Positions 1-10,059 of a DNA stretch of 64,000 nucleotides are shown piece by piece (the first letter of the stretch is position 1; the number at the start of each line of letters is the position of its first letter). Below the pieces are notes generated by a model, which searched no databases, was not told where the DNA came from, and saw only the letters and a program-made list of their open reading frames with translations. Where the stretch lies: assembly GCF_018614135.1 (NCBI RefSeq), contig NZ_JAGGOW010000014.1, forward strand, positions 1 through 64,000, given 5' to 3'. This stretch comes from Streptomyces sp. ISL-66 (lineage in GTDB: Bacteria > Actinomycetota > Actinomycetes > Streptomycetales > Streptomycetaceae). Made by a program: the position numbers and the translations under genes.

Positions 1-70
1 GCACCCACGCCCCGCCGGCCGGAACGCCGACGGGCGCGCTCCCCTCCGGCGGCGCCCTGGACGACGCCGC

Positions 71-86
<16 letters not shown>
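1..86 (+). CDS. 3' end of an unidentified rightward gene (partial, left edge)
   Basis: The frame ending in TGA at 84-86 is open from the window edge. In its 27 sense codons 26 third positions are G or C, which is what a real Streptomyces reading frame shows. The visible tail is Thr/Pro/Ala/Gly-rich and ends ALDDAAYAGR. It converges on glgX and overlaps its last codons by 16 bases. Too little is present to name a function, and a chance open frame cannot be excluded in such GC-rich DNA. Confidence 0.4.
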
Positions 87-2185
<2,099 letters not shown>

Positions 2186-2497
2186 AGATAACGACTCTTC
2201 CGTTCTGCGTCGGGGTGATCCGGCATGGACCGTGTCACTGCCAGATCTTCCCCGAAAGAGGGGTCTCACGCGGGGACTTGGAAGGGTGCTACCGGGTGAC
2301 CCGGACAACTGATAGGAGGGTCAGGGGACAATGGGGAGGTCAGATGATGTGTGCATCGGATAATGCGTCAACGGACGGCCGGTGAGCGGGCCGTCGCTCC
2401 ACACGGCGGCCGCATCGGGCTGCAGGGGGTCGTGCGCGCGGAGTACCCTTCCGTGATCACTGGAGACGGGCGTCCAGACGCGGGAGGCGGTGCACGG
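2186..2497. other. Divergent intergenic region between glgX and the HEPN-like gene
   Basis: About 310 bases that should hold both promoters. GGATAAT at 2358-2364 is a plausible rightward -10 element. A 13-codon frame (2344-2385) behind GGGGAGG is visible but is too short to call. I see no strong hairpin or repeat. Confidence 0.3.
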
Positions 2498-3784
2498 GTG
2501 AGCTCGGGAGGTCTGGAGCTGCCCCCTGGTGACGGCGGTCACGAGGGCGGCCCGGCGGACGCCGTGGGCGCGGCTCCCGGCGGGATGCCCGCCGGAGCGG
2601 TGTCGCTGGCCCCGCCGGAGGCCGGCAGGGCCGGGAAGGCGCCGGCCGGATCCGGAGCCGAGCTGGACTGGGGCGCGGACGCCTGGAGCGAGGTCCGCGT
2701 ACGGGCCCAGCGCGCCGGCCGCGCGTACATCTGGCTGAATCTCGTCGAACAGCGGCTGCGGGCCGTCGTCGGAGCCGTGCTCCGCCCGGTCTACGAACCC
2801 GTGCACTCCGGAGACGACTGGGTCGTCGCGGCCGCCGGACCCGCCGGCCAGGAGTGGGTGCAGCGCGCGGTCGCCGTACGGGAGGTCAGCCGGCGCAAGG
2901 GCTACCTGCTGGACTCGGCCGACGACAACGTGCTCAGCTTCCTCACTCTGCCGCAGCTTCGCGAGCTGATGGTCCAGCACTGGCCCTGCTTCGAGCCGTA
3001 CTTCGACGACCGGCGCGACATCGAACAGGCGCTGGACGAGCTGGAGGTCACCCGCAACGTCGTCTCGCGCAACCGGGCCCTGTCGCGGGCCGTCCTGGAA
3101 CAGGCGGAGCGGGCTTCGGCGCGGCTGCTGGAAGTACTGGGCGGCGGCGCGGGCTCGCCCTCCGCCGACCGGCTGCCGATCGACGCCGTCGAGGACCTGG
3201 TCGGCGACCGGTACGCGGACGTCATCTCCGTCCACCCGGACCGGGTGCGGCTGCAGCGCCAGCTCCCCGCGGAGGACCTCTTCGGCGGAGCGCGGCGCCT
3301 CGACGCCATCGGCATAGGCCTCAACCTGCTGGTCCAGAACTTCTCGGGGCGAAGACTCGTACGCCTCGCGGAGGCCGGCTGCCGGGTACGGCTGCTGTTC
3401 CTCAACCCGGCGAGCAGCGCGGTCAAGCGGCGCGAGCGCGAGCTCGGGCTGCGCAAGGGCGAGCTGAGCCGGTCGGTCGAGATGAACATCCTGCACGTGC
3501 GGCGGGTGCGGGCCGGGCTGCGGGACGCCTCGGGCTTCGAGATCCACGTCTTCGACGAGACCCCGCGCTTCACGGCCTACCTGGTGGAGGGCGAGACCTC
3601 GGGCATCGCGGTGGTCCAGTCGTACCTGCGCCGGGCACGGGGCATGGAGGCGCCGGTCCTGGTCCTGCGGGGCGGCGGACGCGGCGCGTCCCGGGAGGCC
3701 TCCCGGGACGCGGACCACGGGCTGTTCCCGACGTACCGGGAGGAATTCGAATCGATCTGGCAGGACTCCCGGCCGGTGTCCTGA
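2498..3784 (+). CDS. SAV2148-family HEPN-like protein with C-terminal PLD-like region
   Basis: A 428-residue protein. I recognise it from its unusually constant central sequence (AYIWLNLVEQRLRAVV, VREVSRRKGYLLDSADDN, VQHWPCFEPYFDD) as the actinobacterial SAV2148 HEPN family. The first 60 residues are low-complexity Gly/Ala/Pro. The helical HEPN-like part covers roughly residues 75-215. A second part (about 265-410) contains RRLDAIGIGLNLLVQNFSG, VRLLFLNPASSAVKRRE and FDETPRFTAYLVEG, resembling a phospholipase-D-like nucleotide-binding fold without obvious HKD motifs. The GTG at 2498 is used because GGGAGG precedes it and the upstream extension has no family match. HEPN RNases use an R-x4-6-H motif; the corresponding site near residue 186 reads RNVVSRNR and has no His, so nuclease activity is doubtful. 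The function is unknown. An exonuclease gene follows 102 bases downstream. Confidence 0.8.
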   Translation: MSSGGLELPPGDGGHEGGPADAVGAAPGGMPAGAVSLAPPEAGRAGKAPAGSGAELDWGADAWSEVRVRAQRAGRAYIWLNLVEQRLRAVVGAVLRPVYEPVHSGDDWVVAAAGPAGQEWVQRAVAVREVSRRKGYLLDSADDNVLSFLTLPQLRELMVQHWPCFEPYFDDRRDIEQALDELEVTRNVVSRNRALSRAVLEQAERASARLLEVLGGGAGSPSADRLPIDAVEDLVGDRYADVISVHPDRVRLQRQLPAEDLFGGARRLDAIGIGLNLLVQNFSGRRLVRLAEAGCRVRLLFLNPASSAVKRRERELGLRKGELSRSVEMNILHVRRVRAGLRDASGFEIHVFDETPRFTAYLVEGETSGIAVVQSYLRRARGMEAPVLVLRGGGRGASREASRDADHGLFPTYREEFESIWQDSRPVS

Positions 3785-3886
3785 AGGACGGGAGCGCACC
3801 GCGCGGCGGCCCCGGGGGCCCGGCTGTCAGTGGCCCGTGGCAGGCTGAAAGCCGTTGACCGAAGGTACGGGTAGGGGTGGGGGCGC

Positions 3887-4609
3887 GTGATGGGGGACTG
3901 GCACGGCGGTGTGCTGATCGGGTTCGACCTGGAGACGACCGGCACGGAGCCGGGGGAGTCGCGGATCGTGACGGCCGCGGTCGTCGAGGTACGGGACGGC
4001 GCGGTGCGCGGACGGCGGGGCTGGCTCGCGGACCCGGGGATACCGATCCCGCGACAGGCCTCCGCCATCCACGGCATCAGCACGGAGCGGGCGGTCGCCG
4101 AAGGCCGCCCGGTGCGCGAGGTCGCGGACGAGGTCGCGGAGGCCCTGGTGGACCACTGGCGGGCGGGCGCGATCGTCGTCGCCTACAACGCGGCCTTCGA
4201 CCTGACGCTGCTCTCGGCCGAACTCGCCCGGCACGGACTGCCTTCCCTCGCCGACCGGTTGGGCGGAGCGGAGACCGGCCCCGTCGTGGACCCGCTGACC
4301 ATCGACCGCGCCGTCGACCGCTACCGGCGCGGCAAGCGCACGCTGGAGGCGGTCTGCGGCGTCTACGGGGTCACCCTCGAAGCCGCGCACGACGCCGGAG
4401 CGGACGCGCTGGCCGCGGTCGGCGTGGCCCGTGCGATAGCCGCCCGCCACCCGGAGGTCGCCGCCCTCACCCCGGCCGCGCTGCACGCCCGCCAGGGCGC
4501 CTGGCACGAACGCTGGGCCCGCGACTTCCAGGCGTACCTGCGCGGGCAGGGCACCCCGGACGCGGTGATCGACACGGCGTGGCCGCTGCGGGGGCTCGTG
4601 GCGGCGTAG
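3887..4609 (+). CDS. DEDDh 3'-5' exonuclease (DNA polymerase III epsilon-like)
   Basis: A 240-residue stand-alone exonuclease of the DnaQ superfamily. ExoI motif GFDLETTG (residues about 12-19) supplies the first Asp and Glu, ExoII lies in AYNAAFDLTLLSAEL, and HDAGADALAA supplies the DEDDh His and Asp. There is no polymerase-binding tail, so it probably acts in repair or nucleic-acid trimming and not as the replicative epsilon subunit; that is inference. Translation can start at GTG 3887 or the adjoining ATG 3890, behind a GGGG-rich leader. It lies in the same direction just after the HEPN-like gene, and I recall this pair as conserved in Streptomyces. Confidence 0.9.
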   Translation: MMGDWHGGVLIGFDLETTGTEPGESRIVTAAVVEVRDGAVRGRRGWLADPGIPIPRQASAIHGISTERAVAEGRPVREVADEVAEALVDHWRAGAIVVAYNAAFDLTLLSAELARHGLPSLADRLGGAETGPVVDPLTIDRAVDRYRRGKRTLEAVCGVYGVTLEAAHDAGADALAAVGVARAIAARHPEVAALTPAALHARQGAWHERWARDFQAYLRGQGTPDAVIDTAWPLRGLVAA

Positions 4610-4823
4610 GGGCGCCCGGGTCCGGCATCCGGTGGGGACTCCGGTGGGCGCCTCCGGTGGATGCCTTTCGACACGCCGCAGATCCGTAGGAGGGAGTTGC
4701 GGGCGTCTGGCCGTCGTACAACATGGGGGGCCTCGAAGTGAGGTGGCCCGGTCACGACCTGGGGGGTCTGTGCCGGGAGGCGGCCGTTTTCCGGGGCGGG
4801 TTCCAGGAAGTGAGCGTTCGCGC

Positions 4824-5108
4824 ATGCCCATCAGCGTGGTGATTGCAGATGACCAGGAATTGGTGCGCACGGGATTCAAGATGATCCTGGAGAACAGTCC
4901 CGGCATCGAGGTGGTGGCCGACGTCGCTGACGGCAAGGAGGCGCTGGAGGCCAGCCGCCGACTCCACCCGGACGTGCTGCTGGCCGACATCCGCATGCCG
5001 GGCCTCGACGGCCTCGAAGTCACGCGTCTGCTCTGCGGAGACCGGGACCAGCCGGCCCCCGACCAGCCGGGCCCCGAGACTGGTGCCCCGCTGCCTGCCG
5101 ACGGCTGA
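4824..5108 (+). pseudogene. Truncated NarL/FixJ-type response regulator
   Basis: The ATG at 4824 opens a normal receiver domain: MPISVVIADDQELVRTGF with the acidic pair D9-D10, then VLLADIRMPGLDG with the phosphoacceptor Asp near residue 55. After EVTRLL at residue 70 the sequence changes to a Gln/Pro/Asp-rich tail and stops at 94 residues. Receivers of this family run to about 120 residues and the whole protein to about 215-225, ending in a LuxR-type HTH. The conserved Thr and Lys of the receiver and the entire DNA-binding domain are missing, and I do not find them in other frames downstream. No histidine kinase gene is adjacent. It is probably a deletion remnant; a functional single half-receiver is unlikely. 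Confidence 0.7.
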
Positions 5109-5263
5109 AGCAGGGTTCGACAGGCGGTCTGACCAGGTAAAACGATCCTGCCGTCACCCGTATGGCCCACACCGAAGGTTGCTCCGTCCGGGTGGTCCTA
5201 GGGTCGGAAGCGTGGGCCGGCTCACTGCGGCGCACGAGCGTACGGCGTACGAGGGAGGCCGAC

Positions 5264-5656
5264 ATGGTGGGCTTCATCAGCAGAGCAGTCCTACTGGTAG
5301 CAGGTGGCGCCGTGCTGGCGGGTCTGACGGTCCCGGCCGGAGCCGCCGGCCGGGATCCCGCGGTCGCACCCCGGGCGGCGGCCAGCCCCTCGGCCGCCCC
5401 GTGGACCTACTGCGGCGTCGAACGGGGCGGAGGTTTGGCGGTCCATGCGAAAGGCAAGCCCGCCTGTCCCACCGCCTTGAAGGTGGCGCAGGAGTTCTAC
5501 CGGGCGTCGCGGCGGGATCCCGCCACCGAGCGGCCGGTGACCGTGAAAGTCGACGGGGTGCCTTGGAAGTGCGAGAGCCGCGAGGGATCCCCCAACCCGT
5601 ACATCGCATGCGTCAACCAGAACGACCGGAGCAATGAGTTCCAGCTGAACAGCTGA
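5264..5656 (+). CDS. Small secreted four-cysteine protein
   Basis: 130 residues. MVGFISRAVLLVAGGAVLAGLTV followed by AGAAG is a signal peptide with a likely cleavage near residue 30. The mature part has four Cys (WTYCGVE, ACPTAL, KCES, ACVNQ), which suits two disulfide bonds, and the segment RPVTVKVDGVPWKCES. The ATG at 5264 has GGGAGG six bases upstream; the frame is open further up but without a ribosome site. Many Streptomyces carry uncharacterised exported proteins of this size with a CPTA...VxVDGxxWxC pattern. A distant likeness to subtilisin inhibitors is possible, but I would not assign it. A second small secreted protein follows. Confidence 0.8.
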   Translation: MVGFISRAVLLVAGGAVLAGLTVPAGAAGRDPAVAPRAAASPSAAPWTYCGVERGGGLAVHAKGKPACPTALKVAQEFYRASRRDPATERPVTVKVDGVPWKCESREGSPNPYIACVNQNDRSNEFQLNS

Positions 5657-5669
5657 TCCTGACTGACCG

Positions 5670-5691
5670 GGTGGAGGTCACGATCTCCACC
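5670..5691 (+). terminator. Hairpin after the first secreted-protein gene
   Basis: GGTGGAG and CTCCACC form a 7-bp stem with an 8-base loop, 14 bases after the stop codon. There is no T-tract, as is common in Streptomyces. Possible terminator or mRNA stabiliser. Confidence 0.45.
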
Positions 5692-5703
5692 CCTGGCACC
5701 GCC

Positions 5704-5754
5704 GCGGGCCGGCGTGACGACATGAGTGGAACCCCCACCTCCACGCCGGCCCGC
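5704..5754. repeat. 13-bp inverted repeat between the two secreted-protein genes
   Basis: GCGGGCCGGCGTG at 5704-5716 pairs perfectly with CACGCCGGCCCGC at 5742-5754 across a 25-base loop. It lies 36 bases before the next start codon. It could insulate the two genes or control readthrough. Confidence 0.5.
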
Positions 5755-5789
5755 GTTCCGCACCGCGCACCGAGAAGAGGAGCCCTGTG

Positions 5790-6170
5790 ATGCGTACGTC
5801 CCCTCGGCAGCTGGCAGCCGCCGCCCTGCTGGGCACCCTCCTGGCCGCCGCACCCGCCGTTACCGCGGCCGCGGCGCCGTCGCCGACGCCTTCGCCCAAG
5901 TACGAGGTCGGCACCGTCTTCTCTGGAAACATCGAGGGCATGCCGTACTGCGGAGTCGGATACGGCTCGGTGATCATCGATCAGGACCAAGCCGTACTCG
6001 TCGCCGGCAGCGGAGACTTCATCAATGCCGTGCTCCGTCGCGGCCAGACGATGAAGGACGCGAGGGACGGCACGCTCACCTTCAACAAGGACGGCAAGAG
6101 CATCACTTACAACGACTACGAACACCACGGAGGCAAGCGCGTCACCGAAGTCTGCACACCCTACGAGTAG
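5790..6170 (+). CDS. Small secreted protein, two cysteines
   Basis: 126 residues. MRTSPRQLAAAALLGTLLAA with APAVTAAAA is a signal peptide; the mature chain begins around AAPSPTPSPKYEVG. It has two Cys, one in MPYCGVGYGS and one near the C-terminus in EVCTPYE. The ATG at 5790 is preceded by GAGGAG at good spacing; GTG 5787 is an alternative. The motif YCGV recurs in the neighbouring exported protein (TYCGVE), so the two may be distant relatives or act together outside the cell. I recognise no family. The gene converges on the phosphotransferase gene at 6242. Confidence 0.75.
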   Translation: MRTSPRQLAAAALLGTLLAAAPAVTAAAAPSPTPSPKYEVGTVFSGNIEGMPYCGVGYGSVIIDQDQAVLVAGSGDFINAVLRRGQTMKDARDGTLTFNKDGKSITYNDYEHHGGKRVTEVCTPYE

Positions 6171-6241
6171 GCGACACGTCGTCGCGTCCCGAGCAGCCGT
6201 TCTTCTCGTCGCTAGCAACTGATCACGACATCAGACAGGCG

Positions 6242-7105
6242 CTAGAACGGGTGCCATCGCGATTCCGCGTCGCCCTCGCGCAGGGACGTGACCCGGCGGC
6301 GGAATTCGGCCAGGGCCTTCGGGTTGACCGGGGCGTGCTGGGAGACCCAGGCGCAGCTGGCCGTCTCGCGGGCGCCGCGCAGGACCGCGCAGCCCTCCCA
6401 GTCGCGCACGTCCCAGCCGTACGCCGTCGCGAACGCCTCGTAGGACTCGCAGGGCAGCCCGTAGCGGTCGCGGGAGAGCGCCATCACCACGAGGTCGTGC
6501 TCGCGCAGGTCGCACGAGACCGTTTCCAGGTCGACCAGCACGGGCCCCTCCGGGCCCACGTGGACGTTGCGGGGCAGCGCGTCGCCGTGGATCGGGCCCG
6601 GTGCGAGGTGCGGGGTGAGGGCGGCGACCTGGCCGGCGTACCCGTCGCGGCGGGCCCGCAGGTACGCCGCGTCCGCCGGGTCGATCGCGTCGCCCGCCAG
6701 CCGGAGCCAGCGCTCGACCCCGCCCAGCACGTCACGCGGGGGAAGTGCGAAGGGTGGCGCCGGCAGGGCGTGGATCCGGCGCAGCAGCGCCGCGAGGTCC
6801 TGGGGCCCGGCCGGGCGGACCGCCTGCGGGAGCCGGTGCCACAGCGTCACCGGGTGCCCGTCCACCAGCCGGGGCTCCGGCTCGGCCGCGCGGACCGCCG
6901 GCACCCCGGACTCGGCGAGCCAGCCCGCCACCGCGAGTTCCAGCTCGGCGCGGGGGAGCAGCGCGGCCTCCCGGCCGACCTTGGCGACGAGGCCGTCGCC
7001 GAGCGCGAAGACGGCGTTTTCGCCGAGGGCCAGCAGCTCGGGAGTCCCGGCCCGGTCGACGAGGCCCGCCGCCGTCAGCGCTCGCCTGGCCCGTGCCTCG
7101 TCCAT
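6242..7105 (-). CDS. Aminoglycoside-phosphotransferase-fold enzyme (APH/choline kinase family)
   Basis: 287 residues. The kinase catalytic loop [13 protein letters not shown] holds H173, D175 and N180, and VLVDLE supplies the metal-binding Asp near 192. The N-terminal lobe has [18 protein letters not shown] with the ATP-binding Lys. It probably transfers phosphate from ATP to a small hydroxylated metabolite or antibiotic; the substrate cannot be read from sequence. The ATG at 7105 was chosen because the family-like sequence begins there and the upstream extension runs into the divergent promoter region. The gene is divergent from the glycosyltransferase; both are types used to inactivate drugs, so a shared detoxification role is possible but inferred. 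Confidence 0.85.
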   Translation of the reverse strand: MDEARARRALTAAGLVDRAGTPELLALGENAVFALGDGLVAKVGREAALLPRAELELAVAGWLAESGVPAVRAAEPEPRLVDGHPVTLWHRLPQAVRPAGPQDLAALLRRIHALPAPPFALPPRDVLGGVERWLRLAGDAIDPADAAYLRARRDGYAGQVAALTPHLAPGPIHGDALPRNVHVGPEGPVLVDLETVSCDLREHDLVVMALSRDRYGLPCESYEAFATAYGWDVRDWEGCAVLRGARETASCAWVSQHAPVNPKALAEFRRRVTSLREGDAESRWHPF

Positions 7106-7230
7106 GCCGTCCCCGTCCCCGCAGTCGTCCTTCCGCCCCGGTGCGTGCCGTGCGCGCCCGGGGCGGGCTGGTGATCGTGATCCCGCCAAGTCTCGCACCG
7201 GTCCGGTGGTGCACGCGCTATACCGGTTGC

Positions 7231-7249
7231 ACGAGACGTATCGTCTCGT
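7231..7249. promoter_or_regulatory. Perfect 8-3-8 operator palindrome upstream of the glycosyltransferase
   Basis: ACGAGACG-TAT-CGTCTCGT is an exact inverted repeat ending 13 bases before the GTG start of the glycosyltransferase. Its size and form match TetR-family operators. Its position would block the promoter or an almost leaderless transcript. No intact TetR gene is adjacent. Confidence 0.7.
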
Positions 7250-7262
7250 TATCGTCCATGGC

Positions 7263-8546
7263 GTGACCTCAGCCTCCCGAACCCCCGCCGCCCACATCGC
7301 CATGTTCTCGATCGCCGCCGCCGGCCACGTGAACCCGAGCATCGAAGTGATCCGCGAACTGGTCGCCCGCGGCCACCGCGTCAGCTACGCCATCCCCGCC
7401 GCCTACGCCGACAAGATCGCCGAGACCGGCGCCACCCCGGTGACCTGGGACTCCACCCTCCCCACGGAGGACGACCCCGACGCGTGGGGCACCGAGCTCA
7501 TCGACAACATCGAGCCCTTCCTCGCCGACGCCGTCCAGGCCCTCCCGCAGCTCGCGGCCGCCTTCGAGGGCGATGAGCCGGACCTCGTCATCCACGACAT
7601 CACCTCCTACCCCGCGATCGTCCTCGCCCACCGCTGGGGCGTACCCGCCGTCTCCCTCTCCCCGAACCTGGTCGCCTGGACCGGCTACGAGGAAGAGGTC
7701 GCCGAGCCGATGACCGCCGCGCTGCGCGCATCCGAGCGCGGGCGCGCGTACTACGCCCGCTTCCGGGCCTGGCTCGACGAGAACGGCATCGAGGAGGACA
7801 GCGACCGCTTCGTGGGCCGCCCCCGCCGCAGCATCGTGCTCATCCCGCGCGCCCTCCAGCCGCACGCCGACCGGGTCGACGAAGCCGTGTACACCTTCGT
7901 GGGCGCCTGCCAGGGCGAGCGCAGCGCCGCCCAGGGGACCTGGCGGCCCCCGGCGGACGCGGAGGCGGCCGGGAAGAAGGTCCTCCTGGTCTCCCTCGGC
8001 TCCACCTTCACCAAGCAGCCGGCCTTCTACCGGGCCTGCGCCGAGGCCTTCGGGGACCTGCCCGACTGGCACGTGGTGGTCCAGATCGGTAAGTTCACCG
8101 ACGAGGCGGAGCTCGGCCCGATCCCCGCCAACGTCGAAGTCCACCGTTGGGTTCCCCAATTGGACATCCTGCGCCGGGCCGACGCGTTCATCACCCACGC
8201 GGGCGCGGGCGGCAGCCAGGAGGGACTGGCCACCGGCACCCCGATGGTCGCGGTCCCGCAGGCCGTCGACCAGTTCGCCAACGCCGACATGCTGGCCTCC
8301 CTCGGAGTCGCCCGGCACGTCCCGATGGCCGAGGCCGACGCCGAGACCCTGCGCGAGGCCGTGCTCGCCCTGGTCGCGGACCCGGAGGTGGCCGCCCGCG
8401 CGCGGGCCGTCCGCGCGGAGATGGCCACCGAGGGCGGCACGCGGCGGGCCGCGGACCTGATCGAGGCCGAACTGCCGGCTCCGGCCGGCCCCGCCGCCCC
8501 GAGCGCGCGGAGCGCCCCGTGCGTGCCGGGCGCCCCGACGGCCTGA
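7263..8546 (+). CDS. Macrolide-family (MGT) glycosyltransferase
   Basis: 427 residues, GT-B fold, GT1 family. The N-terminal domain opens [20 protein letters not shown], the acceptor-side motif with catalytic His. The C-terminal donor site carries [19 protein letters not shown] and [17 protein letters not shown], as in OleD and MGT enzymes that inactivate macrolides with UDP-glucose. The GTG at 7263 is chosen because homology begins just after it. There is no clear ribosome site, and with the operator at 7231-7249 the transcript may have almost no leader. The acceptor is unknown. Confidence 0.9.
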   Translation: MTSASRTPAAHIAMFSIAAAGHVNPSIEVIRELVARGHRVSYAIPAAYADKIAETGATPVTWDSTLPTEDDPDAWGTELIDNIEPFLADAVQALPQLAAAFEGDEPDLVIHDITSYPAIVLAHRWGVPAVSLSPNLVAWTGYEEEVAEPMTAALRASERGRAYYARFRAWLDENGIEEDSDRFVGRPRRSIVLIPRALQPHADRVDEAVYTFVGACQGERSAAQGTWRPPADAEAAGKKVLLVSLGSTFTKQPAFYRACAEAFGDLPDWHVVVQIGKFTDEAELGPIPANVEVHRWVPQLDILRRADAFITHAGAGGSQEGLATGTPMVAVPQAVDQFANADMLASLGVARHVPMAEADAETLREAVLALVADPEVAARARAVRAEMATEGGTRRAADLIEAELPAPAGPAAPSARSAPCVPGAPTA

Positions 8547-8598
8547 CCACCCCGATCACCTCGGCCGGAATGTCAGTGGACGGTCCTATTGTTCGGAC

Positions 8599-9153
8599 AT
8601 GACCAATCGGAAGTACGCGGCGCTCCTGCGGGGCATCAACGTCGGCGGGAGCAAGAAGGTCCCGATGGCCGAACTGCGCCAGGTCCTGCACGACCTCGGC
8701 CACGACGGCGTGCAGACCTACCTGCAGAGCGGCAACGCCGTCTTCGCCAGCGCCACGGACAAGGCCCCGGCGGTCCTGGCCCGCGAGCTAGAAGCCGCCA
8801 TCGAAGCCCACTTCGGCTTCCGGGTCCCCTGCCTGGTGGTCGACGCCGCCTACCTGCGCGCCGTCGCCGAAGCCTGCCCCTTCCCGGCCGCCGAGCTGGA
8901 GGGCAGGCAGCTCCACGCCACCTTCTGCTCCGAGCTGCCCGCCGGGTCCCGGCTCGCCTCGATCGACGGGCCCTCGTACCTCCCGGAGGAGTACCGCCTC
9001 GGTGACCGCGTCATCTACCTCTACGCCCCGAACGGCCTGGGCCGCTCGAAGCTGGCGGAGGCCCTGGCGAAACCGGCCGTCGTCAAGGGCCTCGACGTGA
9101 CCACCCGCAACTGGAACACGGTCGCCAAGCTCGTCGAGCTCACCCGGGACTGA
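8599..9153 (+). CDS. DUF1697 domain protein
   Basis: 184 residues covering a complete DUF1697 domain: KYAALLRGINVGGSKKVPMAELR at the start, YLQSGNAVF in the middle and TTRNWNTVAKLVEL at the end are its hallmark motifs. The biochemical role of the family is not known. The gene follows the glycosyltransferase by 52 bases in the same direction and its last 14 bases overlap the converging aldo/keto reductase gene. Confidence 0.92.
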   Translation: MTNRKYAALLRGINVGGSKKVPMAELRQVLHDLGHDGVQTYLQSGNAVFASATDKAPAVLARELEAAIEAHFGFRVPCLVVDAAYLRAVAEACPFPAAELEGRQLHATFCSELPAGSRLASIDGPSYLPEEYRLGDRVIYLYAPNGLGRSKLAEALAKPAVVKGLDVTTRNWNTVAKLVELTRD

Positions 9154-10015
9154 CGCGCGGGCCCGCCAGCCCGTCCAGCAGGGCGCTCTCGCGCGGAGTC
9201 AGCCGTACGGTGGCCGCGTCCAGGTTCTCCGCCAGGTGGGCCGGGGAGCCCGTGCCCGGCGAGGGGCACAGGACCGGGGAGTGGTGGAGCAGCCAGGCCA
9301 GGGCGATCTGGCCGGTGGTCGCGCCGTGTTCGGCGGCCACCGCCGTCAGCGCGGCCGCGCTCTCGCGGGTCAGGGCGCCGCTGCCCAGCGGGTAGTAGGG
9401 GAGGAAGGCGATGCCGTGCTCCCCGCACAGCGCCAGCAGGTCCGCCGAGGAGCGGTCCAGCAGGTTGTACGGGTTCTGGACCGAGGCCACCGGGACGAGG
9501 GGCAGGGCCTCCCGCAGCTGGTCGGCCGTCACCGTGTTCAGCCCGATGTGGCGGATCTTGCCCTCGGCGCGGAGCTCGGCCAGCGTGCCCAGTTGCTCCG
9601 CCATCGGCAGGGCCGGGTCGAAGCGGTGCAGCTGGTAGAGGTCGATCCGCTCGAGCCGCAGCCTGCGCAAGCTCGCCTCGCACATGGCCCGCAACTGCTC
9701 CGGCCGCCCCGCGGCGTGCCACCGGTCGGGCCCGGTGCGCACCACCCCGCCCTTGGTGGCGACCACGAGCCCCTCCCCGTACGGGTGGAGGGCCTCGGCG
9801 ACCAGCTCCTCGGCGAGGGCAGGGCCGTAGTTGTCGGCGGTGTCGATCAGGGTGACCCCCCGCTCGACGGCGGTCCGCAGCAGCGCACGGGCCTGCGAAC
9901 GGCTGCCGCGCGGGCCCCAGTAGCCGGCGCCGACCAGGCCGCCCGTGCCGAGCCCGAGGCGGCGTACGGGCAGGTCCCCGCCGAGGAGGAGGACGGCGTC
10001 AGTGTGAACAGACAT
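9140..10015 (-). CDS. Aldo/keto reductase
   Basis: 291 residues, NADPH-dependent TIM-barrel oxidoreductase. The catalytic tetrad is visible: D58 and Y63 in LIDTADNYGPALAEE, K88 in VVATKGG and H130 in DLYQLHRFD. The cofactor site near the C-terminus reads PSPGTGSPAHLAEN. The sequence places it with the YdbC/oxidoreductase branch of the superfamily; the substrate is unknown. The ATG at 10015 faces the ketopantoate-reductase-like gene across only 44 bases, so the two probably share a compact divergent promoter region. Confidence 0.93.
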   Translation of the reverse strand: MSVHTDAVLLLGGDLPVRRLGLGTGGLVGAGYWGPRGSRSQARALLRTAVERGVTLIDTADNYGPALAEELVAEALHPYGEGLVVATKGGVVRTGPDRWHAAGRPEQLRAMCEASLRRLRLERIDLYQLHRFDPALPMAEQLGTLAELRAEGKIRHIGLNTVTADQLREALPLVPVASVQNPYNLLDRSSADLLALCGEHGIAFLPYYPLGSGALTRESAAALTAVAAEHGATTGQIALAWLLHHSPVLCPSPGTGSPAHLAENLDAATVRLTPRESALLDGLAGPRVSPG

Positions 10016-10059
10016 GGCCCGACCGTAACCCGGTACCGAGGATGTGCCAGTCTCGGGGC

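Noticed and set aside
2344..2385. 13-codon frame behind GGGGAGG upstream of the HEPN-like gene
   Set aside because: Too short, no known leader pattern, and not linked to a gene whose control would suit it.
5264..5656. Subtilisin inhibitor (SSI) family for the first secreted protein
   Set aside because: Only a vague likeness around VTVKVDGV and the last Cys; the Cys spacing and reactive-site region do not match.
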